From Hyposmocoma kahamanoa (taxonomy: Eukaryota; Arthropoda; Insecta; Lepidoptera; Cosmopterigidae): a stretch of DNA of 64,000 nt. The stretch lies in contig NW_020655550.1 of the NCBI RefSeq assembly GCF_003589595.1, positions 340,889-404,888 on the forward strand, read 5' to 3'. This document shows, piece by piece, positions 45,994 through 60,701 of this stretch (within the stretch, counting starts at the first letter, position 1; each line of letters starts with the position of its first letter). The notes under the pieces are model-generated. The model did not search any database. It was not told where the DNA came from and was given only the letters and a program-made list of their open reading frames with translations. A program made the translations under genes and the position numbers.

Positions 45994-48900
45994 GATTCGG
46001 GACGAAGAAGATTATTGTATAAATAAGTTTAGAGTATAGAACTATTTTATTTTTTTTAAGCAATTTTTCATACCACTACTATACGTTTGAACGTTGTTTA
46101 AAATAAATATGCTTATCCGTTACGAAATTTAAAAAATCCTTTTTAGATTGTACAATTTATGATTACTAAAACGACAACAAGTGCAATTACGGTATCTCGA
46201 ATATATCATGTGCTACATAAGTTGACAGATAAAGAGTTATCCGCAACATGTTCGCACAGGTTATTGTAATGCCTTAGATAAAGACAAATAAATGTGAAAC
46301 AACTCTTTAAAATGTTCGTAATAGAAAAATCGATACCTTCAATAATGTTGAAGTTATAAATAACTTTTTAATTTCTTTGACCAGTGTTCCGTACAAAATG
46401 TTCCGATTTTCAAGAGTCCAAAGGCACCGTGGGATCTTTACGACCAAAGGCAATACTACGGGTTACTTTACATACTTAAGCCGATGAGTGACAGTAAAAT
46501 AAGCTTCATTATGAATCTAAACATATCTCCCAATGGACCAACACATGGACAAATGTTCGTTAATAACTCAAACGTATTAAAAGGTCGAGTTTCAAAAGAT
46601 TTGACTGACGTTAAATTAACTAAAACGCTTCTGTTACTTAAACGTGAAGTGATGAGACATCGAAACAAAAGACAGTAAAGTACCGTGACAGTGTAGTTAG
46701 ACCATGGTATACGTATCTATGTTTGATTTAATACTGCACCTTTGACTTGCGATCTCACAGTTGGCACTGACATGGAACAGTTACTTGTATGGACGCCACC
46801 TAGCTTCATAAATGATCCACAATAAATTTAAATAAATCCAAAAACCACTGGTACAGATTTCTCATAGATTACATTGATGTCATAAATGCGAAAGTTGATA
46901 CGTTATTCCTTCTCCTGAATTAGCTCACTTTAGACGAGTTTGGAAGTTATTCCCGCGTGGTCATTAACTTTTAGTTCTATTTCACTTCCTAGAAGTATGT
47001 GTAAGACGCGATTAATAAGAAAACCAAGACGCAGATAGCAACTTTTCCCTGAGATTACAGATATACTACGCTACTAAATCGGCTACTAAATTTGATAATC
47101 TTATAGCTCGTCTTCTTTTTTTTGGAGAAGCAGACGACCAGAATCGACCTATTTGATCTTACGTGGTGATTGTAGGTGTATACTTTGGTCCCAGGAACAA
47201 TTGTAACATTTCCTTGAAATTGTTCATGCCGACTATATTTAAAATTAATGTAATAAAGCCTGGATAAGATAAGTAGAAAATTAATACGAATCACGAAGCG
47301 AACAAGCAGGCGCTTTATAAATGAGCTTCAAAGTAAATAATTGCATTTGAATCTTGATAGCGCAGTGCATTGGCACGCACCTACTTGAAAGTTACACTCA
47401 CGTACTTTCCAACGTCTCTTAAGAGTAATTAGCCCGTTAGTCTTTGTCTAGAGCTAAGGAAGTAACTGCCTAAACTGTAAACACAAATAAAGTTACACTT
47501 TCATTTACATAACGAAATAAACTTAAGTGACCGAATGGGCATCCATTAGTGATAGTTGTGTTTCTTATGTATTCCATGATCGAAACTAAAAAATTGTTAC
47601 CGCGTGAGTACTTATACACACTCTTTACATTTTGTTTTTTTTTTATTTATATTGTTAAATATATTAGGGATACATTATATTACTATCACTGACAAATCTT
47701 GTTTTATCAGTTTTTGCATATACAGAGATAATCAGCATCGCCCGATGGAAAATACAGTTCGTAGATAATACTTTACAAATACATGTAATATGTCTCAAAA
47801 CTGTAACAATTATTTAATTTCTTTGTTCTTTTTTGTCTTTTTTTTTAATACGTGTACACGGTAAAACCATAAATCTTCAAACGCGTTATCTTCTTGCAAA
47901 ATAAGAATTTTGGGAATATTACAAACATAGCATTGAAAACCCCGAGTCTATATTTAACCCCATTTCATAGCTCTCTAAGTTGCAGCCCACTACAAACCGA
48001 GGCTCACTTTAATGACCCATTCAAATGAAGATAGCTAAGCCTTTTAATTAGGTATTACATACAGCCTGAATTGTGACTATGAGAGACTGGCGTATTCAAC
48101 CACTATCGGATTAAACTTAATTAGATTTCGAAATCTAGATGTATGAGAAACGCTAGACTCAAGGGTAATAAACAAATAACGAGACAATGGAGTATTTTCC
48201 ATAGATGCTCTTCTGTCATCGGTTTATAAAATTACCATTAACGACATAATTAATGATACCTAATATTAAGAAGACTAGCGAGTATATGTGCAGCTAAAAT
48301 ATAATCAGCAGTCCCGCAATCTGTGTGCGCAGAAAATTAATATGATTAAATAAGAACAGGTGGAGAAAATTTGACACCGATCCAACGGTGACAAGCGCCC
48401 GATGACGACTGACAGGGCAGCGGGAGGCGCGGTGTGTCGTCAAACCGCTGAGCAATTTTCAAGTTTTGGGATAAATATGACTTTAATAACTACTCTTAGT
48501 TAGCTTCAGTTAAAAACCAAAATTTATTCTATCTCCATACAAAAACAGTAAAGTTAGATAATTCATTCTTAAATTATTCTTTTTAGACTTTTTTTAGGAA
48601 TTTGTATGATCGGGTAAAGTACATCCTATCGTGTAACAAATTAGCATATTCTTTAGACAATATCCTTAGGTGAATCGTATATTTTTTGTAAGACCGTTAT
48701 TTAATAGTAAATACCCAAACCATTTGATCTAGCAAAACAGTTTTTTCGCTCCTCATGTAATTCGCCTTAAACATATTCCGTTGAGTGCCTTCAGAAAACT
48801 ATTCTCACTTACGCCAACAAAGGCCATTAAGCTTGAATCTCACTTTCATATCAAAATGCGTTATGTACGAACCGACACACCTAAGAATATCAATATCTTT

Positions 48901-51900
48901 ACGTATATACAACCTCGATTGAAAATAGAAGTTAGCCAACTTTTTATGAACCCACATACCAAAGTAAATGTATGTTTATGACAATATTTTGAGAACTCAA
49001 TGATGGTAAAAGTCTATAACTAACTCTGAAAGTGAAGAGTGAATCACCGCAATGAAGTTACGCCGCGAGCAAGAGCTGGTCTAGCACATTATACTCCAGA
49101 GACTATCATCTAAAACGATCTGGAGAAATTGCGTGTTCTGGTGTCAGAGCAATAGGCGAGACGATTTGTCTTAGCGACGCATACTCCACGTCCAACGCAC
49201 AGGGAGAAATAGTCGATAAACATGAGAATTGTAGCTCTAAGTGGCAGCAACCTATGATTACACAAACGCAGTCGGCGCGTGCTAGCCAGCTTATGCCGTC
49301 GTAGTTTACGCTTTGCAGGATTCATGCATAAGTACTAGAAATGTATGAGGAAGGAAATACAAGTAAAAACCAATATAGGACTAAGATAAGCATTCCGAAG
49401 TAAAATAGTACACTAATAAAATTGTAACAATCGATTGAATGATATGGGTTCCCCGAGCGGTTGCAAGAAGCTTTCCGGAGCCGTGACGAATTCGTTTCGA
49501 CATTTTCAATAGGCATGTTGTACGAATGCACGGCGGTCATTCAACTGGCCATGCTATAAATCCGTAACTGGCAATTTCATCGACAATTTCCAAGCGTTTT
49601 CACTCAAATCGCTAACAAAATAATGACTAAGCAACGCTGCCTCTAACACTTTATCGTGGCTCTCTCTGAGCCTGGGTTTTATTAAATCTTGAGCTATATT
49701 ATTGTGGCTTGCCCGCGGCGACTAGAAATGACCCGTAATCGAAAGAGATAGCCTGATTGTAGATACGTGGTGACAGAACCTGATGGAGAGCTTCTCCATT
49801 ATCCAATTTGCTTAGAAATTGTTATTTTGATTGGTTTTACCGATATTTTGCAATGAGAAATAACTAGCGAAGTACGTAGTTAAAGTAATGGTTACGTCTC
49901 AGTACTCCCACGGAATTAAGATTGAATTATTTTATATTATATATATTAGGTACTTGAAATATTCAAATTTTTCAAGGTAATAAAATAATTTGATAAGAAA
50001 GCTACCGAAGTTCTCTAGTGTGCATTTTGTCTGTAGAAAGGTACTCGTATTAGGTACAACCATGGCGACCGAAAATAAAACAAAAGAATCACAATACTAT
50101 TCCCACAGGAAGTACGAATAAACTAATTTAATAACAAGAGGAAACTATTAAGTTGTCGCTGGCCATCCTAAAGCATCGACAAGATAGATTTATGCAGCAC
50201 GCAACGTGACACGCCCACACAAAAATAGTCCAGGACAATATTTTATAGAGACGTTTAATATCTTGTTTCGGTAGTTTATAACGTAAAACTTCGTTTACCT
50301 TGTGCCCAACGAATTCAGAGTAAATTTCTTTTAATATAAAATGTCTATCGATTGTATGTTACTTATATCTGACCTCACGTTCTGGCAGCTTGTGTGCAAG
50401 AAATATTCTTTCGATAGCTATCTGGTCTTTGATACAAAATGGTGTTATAGCGATGAGAAAACATAAATATCGAAAGTGGGTTGATCATGAGTCAGTACAA
50501 TTAGGTTGTAGTACATTCACAATCACCGATAATAGAGTTTATCGCATACGTGCGTCCTCATTAAGACAATGCAGCAACATGCGTGCGCATGATATGAAGA
50601 CATCAAAACTAGGCAATTAGAAAGCCCTTTGAGTGCACATTTTTTTTGTAATGACAGTTTTACGTGTACCATGAAATGGGATTCAATCTAAAGGACACCC
50701 ACCAACTTTCGGCAAACGCTACGTATAAGACTTTAATACCAATTTATTGTATAGGTACGACGGAAGGGAACATTCATAATATCAACAATGACGACTCATC
50801 TGTCTAACATTACTCAGTAATAATATGGATGTAATATCATCATGTGACTAATTCTGCCTACCGCAAATGATAATAGCTGAGATTATTTTAACTAAAATTT
50901 GATAGAATTATTTACTACCAGAAGGTTTTATTAAAATAATTTGAATTTTCATTAATTCATTGTATGTTAAAGTTCGTGCACGAACAGATGCAACAAATAA
51001 GGTGTTATAAACTATTAAAGCAATCTTTTTTGGTACAAATTCCACAGATTACATAAAGAGTTCAGAACAACGAACGTCACTCACCAAGACTTCATTTGAC
51101 TGCGAGTTTAAAGAACAAAGCTTCTTTGTATTAAAACCTTAATTACTGTTAACAAATTTATCGAGTTACAAAATCGTACTCAAGGTGAAAAAATAATATA
51201 TGAATTTAATCTTTTGTTTCAGGAAATCAACATATTATATTGAATCACAGTTCGTGAAATAATAGCTTATTGGTCACAATTAACAATAAAATGCTGCGTG
51301 CAAAATGATGACATCAAGAGGAAGCTTAAATTGCTAATAGGAAGTAACAAGCTGTGGGTAACGTTGAAATTGGAATAAAAACAAAGCCACGTACTTACAG
51401 TCGATGCCCTGAGATACCTGACAGTCTAACCGTCTATTTGGTTCTGAGTAGATCAGTGTGAAGAAAGGTGTTTAACACACTGAACCTCTAACCTGTGAGC
51501 CGTAGAACTCATTTTGGTATGACTTCCTTATTGCATCATTAGTGAATGACGTTTTAAGAAACTTTTTACACCAATTTGATCTTTAATTACATTACATAAA
51601 TACAAATTCCAACCAAAACACTGGAATTCTTTTACACTTTTCTGTTGTATGCGTAAAAAGACTTTCAGAACCAAAAGGTCGGCTATGGGGTTAGGTATCT
51701 TAGGGTATCGACTGTACGTTCTGTGAAATACACTTGTGAAAATTATAAAACTATTATTAAACTCCTTTACGCAAAAAAAGAAAGTTTTATGTTTGTATTG
51801 TAGGTAGTTTTGAAGTTTTTATAGAGTGATTTATGTTAGCGATAACGCTCTATCTGACGGTCTAACTAGGGAACCGACAGCGGATGCTTTGTTTGCGTAC

Positions 51901-54900
51901 GATAACGCCTTATCATAAAGCAAATATTTGCTGCAAACCTAGATATTATTGAAAGGTAAAAGTCAACTAAACTGCCTGAAATGGCACGTCTCACGCCCGA
52001 TTAATTAATTTGCGCGTGATTCCATATTACATTACACGCTAATTTTCCAGGTCATTTGTAGATATGTACAAATACATCTTGTTCATTATGGACATTGCAT
52101 AATTGTGATATATATAGTAACGGATAAAAAACTTTGCAGATCTTGCTCGGACAAATTTCGTTACCAATACCATTATTAAATTTCTAACATAGCATGCAAT
52201 ATTGTGTGTATTTTAAAAAGGGACAACTTCAATTAATTGTTATATTTCACTGTAGACAATTACATCGAGGGGCCCTTTCGTGACGACTTTCTTGCATGTA
52301 ATTTTATTTGAAGGATATAATTATGTTCAAATTTAGATTTATTTAATTACATAAACACGTTGCCAGGAAAGCAAAAACTGTGTTTATAAAAGCTGAAACG
52401 ACTTTGTCGAACATACTACACAATGGCGTCTCTTTCTTTAGCCAAGGTTAAACCATACGAAGCCCAATGAATGATTTTTAATACAGTATGAAGTATAACT
52501 GGTCCACAGAAAATAGACCCAAACCCAATCCAATCCAACCCAAATCCAGAATGCGCAGATTTGCTCGCTCGAGCTTAATTACATACGATATTGCAGCACC
52601 ACTTTACGAAGCGCCACAATATACAAATAAGCACTGACAGGGTACATACACAGTATACTACTTTTATAATGTCAAAAACTGCTATATTTCTGAGAGATAC
52701 GAAGTTGCACATAATTTTGAATCATAACAACATGTGACTATTTGTGCCAGTCATTTGTTTGCATCCCTAACACTCTATTAGTATCATCTGCTGAAGCACA
52801 AAAACTGACCTAGTCCGGATAGCAACTGACTGCAACAACGTGTAACGGTAAACTTAGATTACAATTTCGGCTGATGCCACTTTCGAGGCCTTTGTTGTAC
52901 ACTTTTTGGTTGGCGAATAGATCGTTTACTGTTCCAGTCCGGATTGACGCTGACCCAAATGTTTTTAAACAATTTGCTTCAAAGGGCTGCTGTGCCACTG
53001 CAATCCGAAACACTTAATAAGAGATATTTTATTGGAGTGATTTTGTTTAAAAAAAAAAACTATTTTTTTCTAGAAATAAAAACGATAAGATAAATGTTTC
53101 AACACAATTTTACCCAGATCAATATTTAGGATTGCATCAGAATTTATATCATGCCGTTCTCACATTTTAACAGTATTTTTCGCTAAAATACACAAATAAA
53201 GTATCTACAAATTTTGACAAACAAAAACGATAAGTTTAAGGTTTTTCACGGCGAATGTAAAGCAAAACAAATCACAATTAAACGAGCAGGTTAATAATTG
53301 GAGCGTGAAGAGAATATTGCAACAGTCGGACGCGCCGAAACCAGAGTGCCCATGCTGCAGTGGTTGTTCGTCTTTTCCAAATAAGCTGCTAAAAATTCAC
53401 TATTGCATTAAAATCACATTTTTCGTAGTCAAGGAACTTCATGAAGTTTTGTAATTTTCATAATTCTAACTATTAAAATTAATATATCGATCATATGGAG
53501 TAATATATTGTTCAACATCTTTAACGTTACTTCTAGGCCAGTAAGCAAATTCATTCAACTCGAATCGGATAAATGGCGTAAACGCGGTCATACCGATAGT
53601 CGGCGAAATAATTTTATAGCATGCAATAGAACCCACAACATCAATCGTAAATAATAAATTCCTAGAGCGATCATCGTTAAATTTTACAATTTAATTATCG
53701 TTATAAAAGTTTTTAGATTGCCACCTTTCTCTAGTTGCACATGTTAACAATATTATATTTTAAAAATTAAGTTGCAAAATTAGAACACGGCTAATTGGTT
53801 AACCTGTAATATACGATGCTCATACATTAATTTTGATATTTGAAGTTGTTTTCTGTAAACGATAGTTTTAATTACAAATTTGAAATTACTTCTGTGAAAA
53901 TTCGTAACTATAAAAAGATAGTCAATAAATAAGATTTGGCACTCAAAACTTGTACGGACAACGCCACACCAGACTACACATTTTTGTTCGAAAATTGGCT
54001 CCAGTGCAACGGAACAAGATTATAGCTATATGTATAGAAGATATATATATATATATAGAAGAGTGTAGCTAGATGTGCTGGCGTGTGTACATTTAATAAA
54101 AGCGACGAAGAAGCAATTAATGAGGGTTCTTTACACAATCTAGTATAATATAGCGTACATCGTAGTTTTATCTTAGAGTTTAATCAACATTCGAGTCACC
54201 CGTGCTGTTGTCTTATCTCCTAACAATACAATAAGAAAAACTTACCTAGCAGAATGTATCATCTTGCAGTACGCAGAATATTCTAGACAAAATCGTGTAG
54301 CGCGGTGGTGTGGTTGCTATGTGATTGTTTTATGTAAATATCTAAAAGGTGTACTTTTACAATAACTTTATTAGTACATAGAAAATCACTTTGTTCGAAA
54401 ATCTCTTTGCAACAACATAGCTTAATGTTCTTCTGGTATAACACTAATAGTACATGCATTTAAATTAAAATATAAAATAGAAGATTTTAAACACCATAAA
54501 CATTTAATCGTGATAACATAACATAATTTTATTGAAATATGCTCCACAGAAAACAAACAAGCTTGAAAATATACGGGCGCCGGCAAAATGAAATAGTTTT
54601 ATATTTTATCCTTACCACTTTGTCATAAGGATTGATCATCAGACGCTGGCAATAATAAAAACAAGAAGTAATCAAATAATAGGTGTAATAGGGAGCGCAG
54701 ATGAGACGTACTATTGAACACAATAAAGCGCCATTAAAATTCTAAAGTTTTCTTTTTTAGAAATAAATTATTAAGTCACTGTTTAAAGTACTTGTAAAAC
54801 TAACAATACATCTGTATATATTATAAATTACATAACTGAAACAAACAACACTTAGTTTCTGAGCTAAATAGCAGCAATCGCACTAAACCGTGGTCTAAGC

Positions 54901-56639
54901 AGACACTTATCTAATTGAGCAGAAAATAGCAAGCCGCTAAACATGTAGTAAAACACTAATCAGTGAACTAGACTCAATGAAATACCACGACGAGCTGTTT
55001 AATAGCAAATTATTCAATTTCTCTAATAATCACCAGGCAATCGACTATTGTCTTCGTAATTAGCCAGAGTGCACTGTTTTTAACGTCACTCAAAATGTGA
55101 ATAATAACGAAGCTCACCGGCAGACAAGATGTCTGGAGAGAGTTCACTCAACCTTTATTCTCACTTTCTTTCATGGAAGTAACATGTTTTCACGTGACAT
55201 TTTTGGACGTATGCCATTTTTCAGTTACGCAACTGGAGTGTACACACTACTCACGTACTATTTAAGCACTGACATACTCAATGAGTCAGAGGAAACGCCG
55301 GGTTAGTGTCATTCCTGAACAACTCGCAAAAAGGCCATCGTTTGGATGAATTCGGCAATTTAAGATTTTAATTAAAATTAGGTAATAGATTCATTACAGA
55401 CTGAAACAAAAAATCTCTACAATGAAGTCACGTTTATGAAACGAAGTCAAGCGTGCAACAAGTGGTAAAAGAACGGGCGCGAATTGTGAGCAGAGAAGTT
55501 GTTTAACGAGATTGTTTCAGATAAAGGGAAGACGACAGTTCCACGACGACAGCAAGATTTACAGCTCTCGGAGCATAGTATTAAAATAACGATAATAGTG
55601 AGGCTTAGTGGGATGCAATTAGAGAAGCACCGCAGTAAATTAGTGGCGCCAGTAAGAACTGCCCACACAGTTGACAAGTTGTTTATATTACGTGCGGTTA
55701 ACTACGATTAATTGGTCGTTATGTTAAGGGACAGCCTTACACCGTTTAAGATTAGAAGATATCGTTTGCACCATTAGATGAATGAAGGTAAACCGAAGTA
55801 ATGATCAGATGGGCTATGGCTTGAGCAAATTCACAATCCATTACAGTAACAAATGTCAATTGTTGACCGACGAGACATGTTAATTGCAGTGTGTGCTAAC
55901 TAGAGGCTGTCTATACAAGGAGCGCTCAGGATACCATTAACCTCGATACTGAAGTCGCAAGCTGTGCTAGGTGCGACGTTGGACGGTCAAGGTAAATAAG
56001 TTTGAAAAATATTATTAACGATAAATGTGGACCAAACAAAAAGAAAACTACGAGTACAATTATTATGTTAGACAATAGGGCAATAAAATAATAATAATTT
56101 ATCTAGTTCTAATTAAAATACATTTTGTGAATGATATCACATGTAGCCCTGCTTATGCGAATCTTACAGAAATCCCTCGACAAAACGCGCCCGCAATGTT
56201 CGTAAGAAAGTCAGGATAATCACAGCCGAACCGCACTTGCAAACAGGTTTGATGCACTATTATTATTAAGGGCTCGTGCCAATATACAGGGCAAAACGTG
56301 CTTCGACACAATACAGTTAACAAAGCCTCAAGGCAAAAATAAAAACAAGTTATAATAAGAAAATTGTAAAAATGTTATACCAGAAGGACATAAAAGCAAT
56401 GCTCCAAAATTGCACACGCTGTTATGTTTCGGTGAAGCTCAGTCCTCGAGCGATTTTATTCCATGCATTCACTGGCACATTTATTGAATAGTAATGCACT
56501 TCTGAAAATAAATTTATAAACAGTTCCAAAATTTTTTGTATAATTCCACATATCAAGCGCAACGAACTGTCTGCGTTAGTCGGCCATGCGCGGAGCCGGC
56601 GACTTGCAAACTGTTCCGTTCCGTTCAAACTAAACATCA
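45994..56639. other. Long AT-rich stretch, nothing recognised
   Basis: No transposase, SINE, family A or B copy was seen in over 10 kb. Small items: a GC-rich patch at about 48375-48455, CCAA-rich short repeats at 52518-52549, and an AT dinucleotide run at about 54040-54056. Open frames of 60-80 codons (for example 46484-46678 on +) show no family motif. Confidence 0.45.
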
Positions 56640-57060
56640 ACCGCCACGCGGAGGGCGCCCTACCTCTCCATCTCCCTCACCAATCCAAAACATATCATGA
56701 GCGAGAGAGACAACCACGATCCACGCTTTGTCCAAATCTTATCGCAGGATAAACTTTACAGCGACGTGAATAGTTTCTGAGCATTAGTCAGACTCAGAGA
56801 GGATAGGAACGATTTGGAACGATTATGTTTTTTTGTGTGTTTGGCAGGGTTTTTTTTATTTTCGTGTTGAATGTTCAGTTTAGGGCACTATTTTTGTTAT
56901 CGACGCGTTCGGATGGAAGGCAAGTCTGAAAGTCGGAAACTATAGCAGCGTTAGGGTTGGAGGAAGTATTGCGATTTGTGAGCACGGATTCTCGGAAGTC
57001 GTGTTTAAAAATAGTCAGCGGTGATAGCATCTCGTTCCGTTTGTTCTTTCCAGCTCAAGG
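56640..57060. promoter_or_regulatory. GC-elevated promoter-like block
   Basis: Starts with CGCCACGCGGAGGGCGCCCT and contains GAGCGAGAGAGA (GAGA-type) and TTAGTCAGACTC, which fits a loose arthropod initiator. GC content is above the surroundings for about 400 bp. No coding exon adjoins it that I can recognise, so the direction and gene are unknown. Confidence 0.25.
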
Positions 57061-58970
57061 CCAAATTTCTCTCCTCGTCTTTTGTTGGTTTAACTGTATG
57101 AACTAAATAAGCATTCCAGTAATTAACTTTATGTCAATTTTATCAGTTTTGCTGTTATAAAAACTTAGTGATAAAAGTAAAAAAATAGCTTAACTTCAGT
57201 AACCTAATGCAGTACGCAACAACGCACATTCGAGCGTGGGTGGCCTCAATTCGCAAATACTATCTAGAAACCTACCTAGCCAATCAATCAAAGTAGACGT
57301 CAAAACCTACTTTTGAATTATCATAGTAGAATCATCATAGGAAGATAATTTGATACGATGAACGTGGACGAATATAGAAAGGCAAGATGTTATGACATTC
57401 AATTTGGACCTACGATTTATATGTAATAGAAAAAAGAAAATAACGTTAATTGTTCAATTCACTGCAGTAACATAAAATCGATAATACGAGCACACATTAC
57501 ATGAGTCAACAAAAGATACAAAAAGTAACATTGCAACAATTTTCTTACTAATGCGAGGTACGTAATGATAGTATAAAGCATACGAAAGAAGGGTGACGTA
57601 GATTGAAACATATAACCCATGAAGATAAAATAATAGAAAGCCAGGAGCCAATTAAAAATGTTATCTACTATTTAACGAGCTATATTATAGAAGAAAATTT
57701 ACACACGTATTGCATGCATGATTTTAAAAACAGTTGCCTTCTTTTTACGGTTCAAATTACAGATTATTCCTCTTAAACTCTTACGTAGTACAAGGCAGAC
57801 AATATATAAGTCAATATGAATACAAGTATATAAAGAATCACTTGTCCAAATACCAAAAACTAAAATAATACAATTGACTCATTTCGTATGAGTGAATTAC
57901 GTAAGGAAACAAGATCCTAACAAAAATTTGAAAACTGTGATCACAAACGCTTTAGCGTTCAATTGAAGGTGAGAATAAAATTACAGGATACTTTGCAGTG
58001 TTAGATATAAGAGACGTAATTGTTGCGTGAAGAATTGTAAGAGAAAATGGTGTTGTGGTCATAGAAAAACGTATTTCGCTAGCCGATCCGGGTAACTTTT
58101 AATCAACAATATGTTAACTTACTGGTAACGTATTAACTAGCAAATATAACCAGAAAAAATGAATTAGTACCTACAAAAAGATTAAGTTGTCCCTAAATTG
58201 TAACTAACTATACAGGTATCTTAAGTACAAGTGATGGAAGCATAGGGACAACATAAAGAAGTGTATGTAAAACAGTACAAAGAACACACGTCACGTCATG
58301 TACTTTCTAACAAAGAAAGTAAAACAACTCAATACAAAAGATAGACGCTTTAAGCCAAATCTGGATTGAGATTAACAATGGCGAGAACTGATTTACGAAA
58401 GATCTTCTAAACTTTCACTCGGCCCTTCAAAGTCAAAGCAACACGATTAGGAACTTTTCTTTTTAAAATGTGAATGTAATGGGCTTTTAGGGCGACTATT
58501 GTAGCTGTTGTGTAAGACTGAACGTTATGCTCAATACTATACATAATTGGTATCTCCGCATTTTGTTTCTTTACTTACAATGGCTATTTTAAAGACATCG
58601 AGTTACATAAGACACTTCGACTTATATCGAAATTGAAACAGTCCGCAATGCACATACAGCTACTTTGATTACTAAAAAAAGAGTAAAACCACTGTATCAT
58701 CATATTCTGTACGTTCCCTTGTCAAGCACAGGTCCCCTCCGAGTAAAGGGTTTAGATCATCGTACTCTGGGAATTCAGAGGTATTCGAAGACTTTTTATG
58801 GATCTTCTCTGACATCACCACTTTCATCATCACTTTTTTTCATTATTAAAGAAAGTGATGGTATGGTGTTACGAGCTGGTTACAAGCAGCTCGAAGTCAA
58901 AGTATATTTTGCGTTAGTAACGCAAGTGGTATTAAGAAAACTGAACTGTACATGACACGAAAATATTTAG
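57061..58970. other. AT-rich stretch, nothing recognised
   Basis: A 96-codon open frame at 58665-58955 has no recognisable motif. It spans a foldback, CATCACTTTC against GAAAGTGATG (about 58810-58865). Confidence 0.4.
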
Positions 58971-59052
58971 GCAGTGGTAAAGGTCCCTTTCGGGAATCGA
59001 AGTCGGGTCTCCTGCATGGAAAGTCAGCATTACAAACTCTATAATATCGGTG
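58971..59052 (-). repeat. tRNA-like SINE head fragment
   Basis: On the minus strand it reads GTAATGCTGACTTTCCATGC and GGAGACCCGACTTCGATTCC, with ACTTCGATTCCCG matching a T-loop/B-box region. The body and target duplications are not evident. It differs from the SINE at 60489-60692, so it is a second SINE type or a tRNA pseudogene. Confidence 0.5.
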
Positions 59053-59293
59053 GTAACAAAGTTGCCGCAATGTTTTGGCAAAAACCTATCAACACCAACT
59101 AAAATACTATAAATATTAGAAATTCATACCCATAACCGTCTTAAAAAGTTGAGTACTTTTGAGTTAAGTAATTATCAAAGTGGTATATTAACCTATTCAC
59201 TGAGTGAGAACAACACATGAAACGAGTGTTAGCGTATTGAAACAACAGTGAGGCCGAAGCTTTGTGGTACACGCGACTCCGGCCGAAGGGAAA

Positions 59294-59352
59294 GATGTAG
59301 CTTACCATAAGGCGCACGACTTGTTCGTCCCGTCAGTTGATATTATAAAAAA
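59294..59352 (+). repeat. Short repeat family A, 3' end only
   Basis: Contains GTAGCTTACCATAAGGCGCA, CGACTTGTTCGTCCCGTCAG and TTGATATTATAAAAAA, the last 60 or so bases of the family. The abrupt 5' truncation with an intact A-rich 3' end is what target-primed retrotransposition leaves. Confidence 0.85.
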
Positions 59353-60479
59353 CAATATTTTTACATTTAATTTTTGTACTGAATTTCGGATGCCTAAACT
59401 GAAACTGGCGTTGGTACTAAAAGTCACCTGTGATTGTAGAACCGCGGACATTTTGTACGTAGGACAATATAGGTCCGAACAAATAGTTTTATTTCCTATG
59501 TGTAACAATCGCGAAAACCTAAAGTATCTATGGATACTCATCTAAACCATCATCAGATCATCCTCCTCTTTGACGCTGTAGTATTAAATAAATAAATAGA
59601 TTATCAGATCGATTTTTGCTGTTATTTTAAAAATTTTGGAATACAAAATGGGTATAGAACTTTTGTAGTATAATATTTAATTTAAAAAATGCTATTTTAT
59701 TGTTATCTGTTTCATTGTCCATATAATAAATAAATCGTATGAATAATAATGGAATTTTATATAGCTAACTAATACAAAGTCATGGACTCACAGACACAGC
59801 GTACGTGCAGCTATTTAATATAGCCTGCCAGTTTAGTATAAGCTGACGTACTGACTATTTATATTAATATTGATAACTATCAACATCTGCCTGCTTGTTA
59901 GGTATTGTCGAATTTTCCCACAAGCTCTTCAAAGGCTCATAATACATTAGAGGAAATAAACTATCCTTCCTTAAACAGTGTAATCGACATTATCTCTTCA
60001 TTTATATCGAGATAGAATTATACTCAGCTTCCCGGTCTTGAACTCATTGCGTAGGCGCATTTCCGTACTACGGTAGATAGAAATTGCATGGCTTCGATGA
60101 AACTACCACGACTGAGGTGCTAAAGAGGCTTCCAAAAGATGCCAAAGTTTAAATATAGAAATTGTGGCCTTGGTTTAGTGAAACCTTGAACGATAACTCG
60201 ATGTTCTATGGGACACAAAATTATATACACAGCACTTAAGAGACTCTTTATTCACACTTCGTACATTCAAAACTATAAATCAGTGCCAAAAATATTATAA
60301 AACGTTCCAAAAGTCGGATTTCTTAACGGTTAAGCAATCCCAAAGTTTATTGGCATCGGACACAACTCAATAAAATTAGTAAACTACAGTTACATGTTTG
60401 TAATCTGAAAATAGCCCACAAACTAGCGAGCAAACGACTAATAATAATATTATGATATGTTATTAGTAGTTTTGATATA
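59353..60479. other. AT-rich stretch, nothing recognised
   Basis: Short open frames only. Confidence 0.45.
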
Positions 60480-60488
60480 ACATGTAAT

Positions 60489-60692
60489 CAATATAGCCCC
60501 GCACTAGGGAACAGCCTGTGTCGCGGATGCCAAGGACACACACATAGACAATCACAAATTACTCCCAAACTCACGAGAGAAATAATGTAGGCCATTAAAT
60601 ATTTCTCCCGGCCCGGGAATCGAACCTAGGATCTCTGCTTGGCAGTCATATTAACTGTTCCGCCATGGACGCAGTTGTGTTGAGTTAATATG
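60489..60692 (-). repeat. tRNA-derived SINE with 9-bp target duplication
   Basis: About 204 bp in minus orientation. The head at the right reads ATGGCGGAACAGTTAA (A-box-like) and GGTTCGATTCC (B box, reverse complement near 60617-60627); the body runs left to GGGGCTATATTG. ACATGTAAT occurs on both sides (60480-60488 and 60693-60701), a target-site duplication. Same family as 7792-7975, but with clearer ends. Confidence 0.9.
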
Positions 60693-60701
60693 ACATGTAA
60701 T

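Noticed and set aside
46484..46678. 64-codon plus-strand frame with ATG in fair context
   Set aside because: Balanced composition but no splice sites, motif or neighbouring exon; too short to support.
55097..55306. 69-codon plus-strand frame
   Set aside because: Begins at GTG and has no family resemblance.
59264..59545. 93-codon plus-strand frame
   Set aside because: Its start lies across a family A tail and the remainder has no motif.
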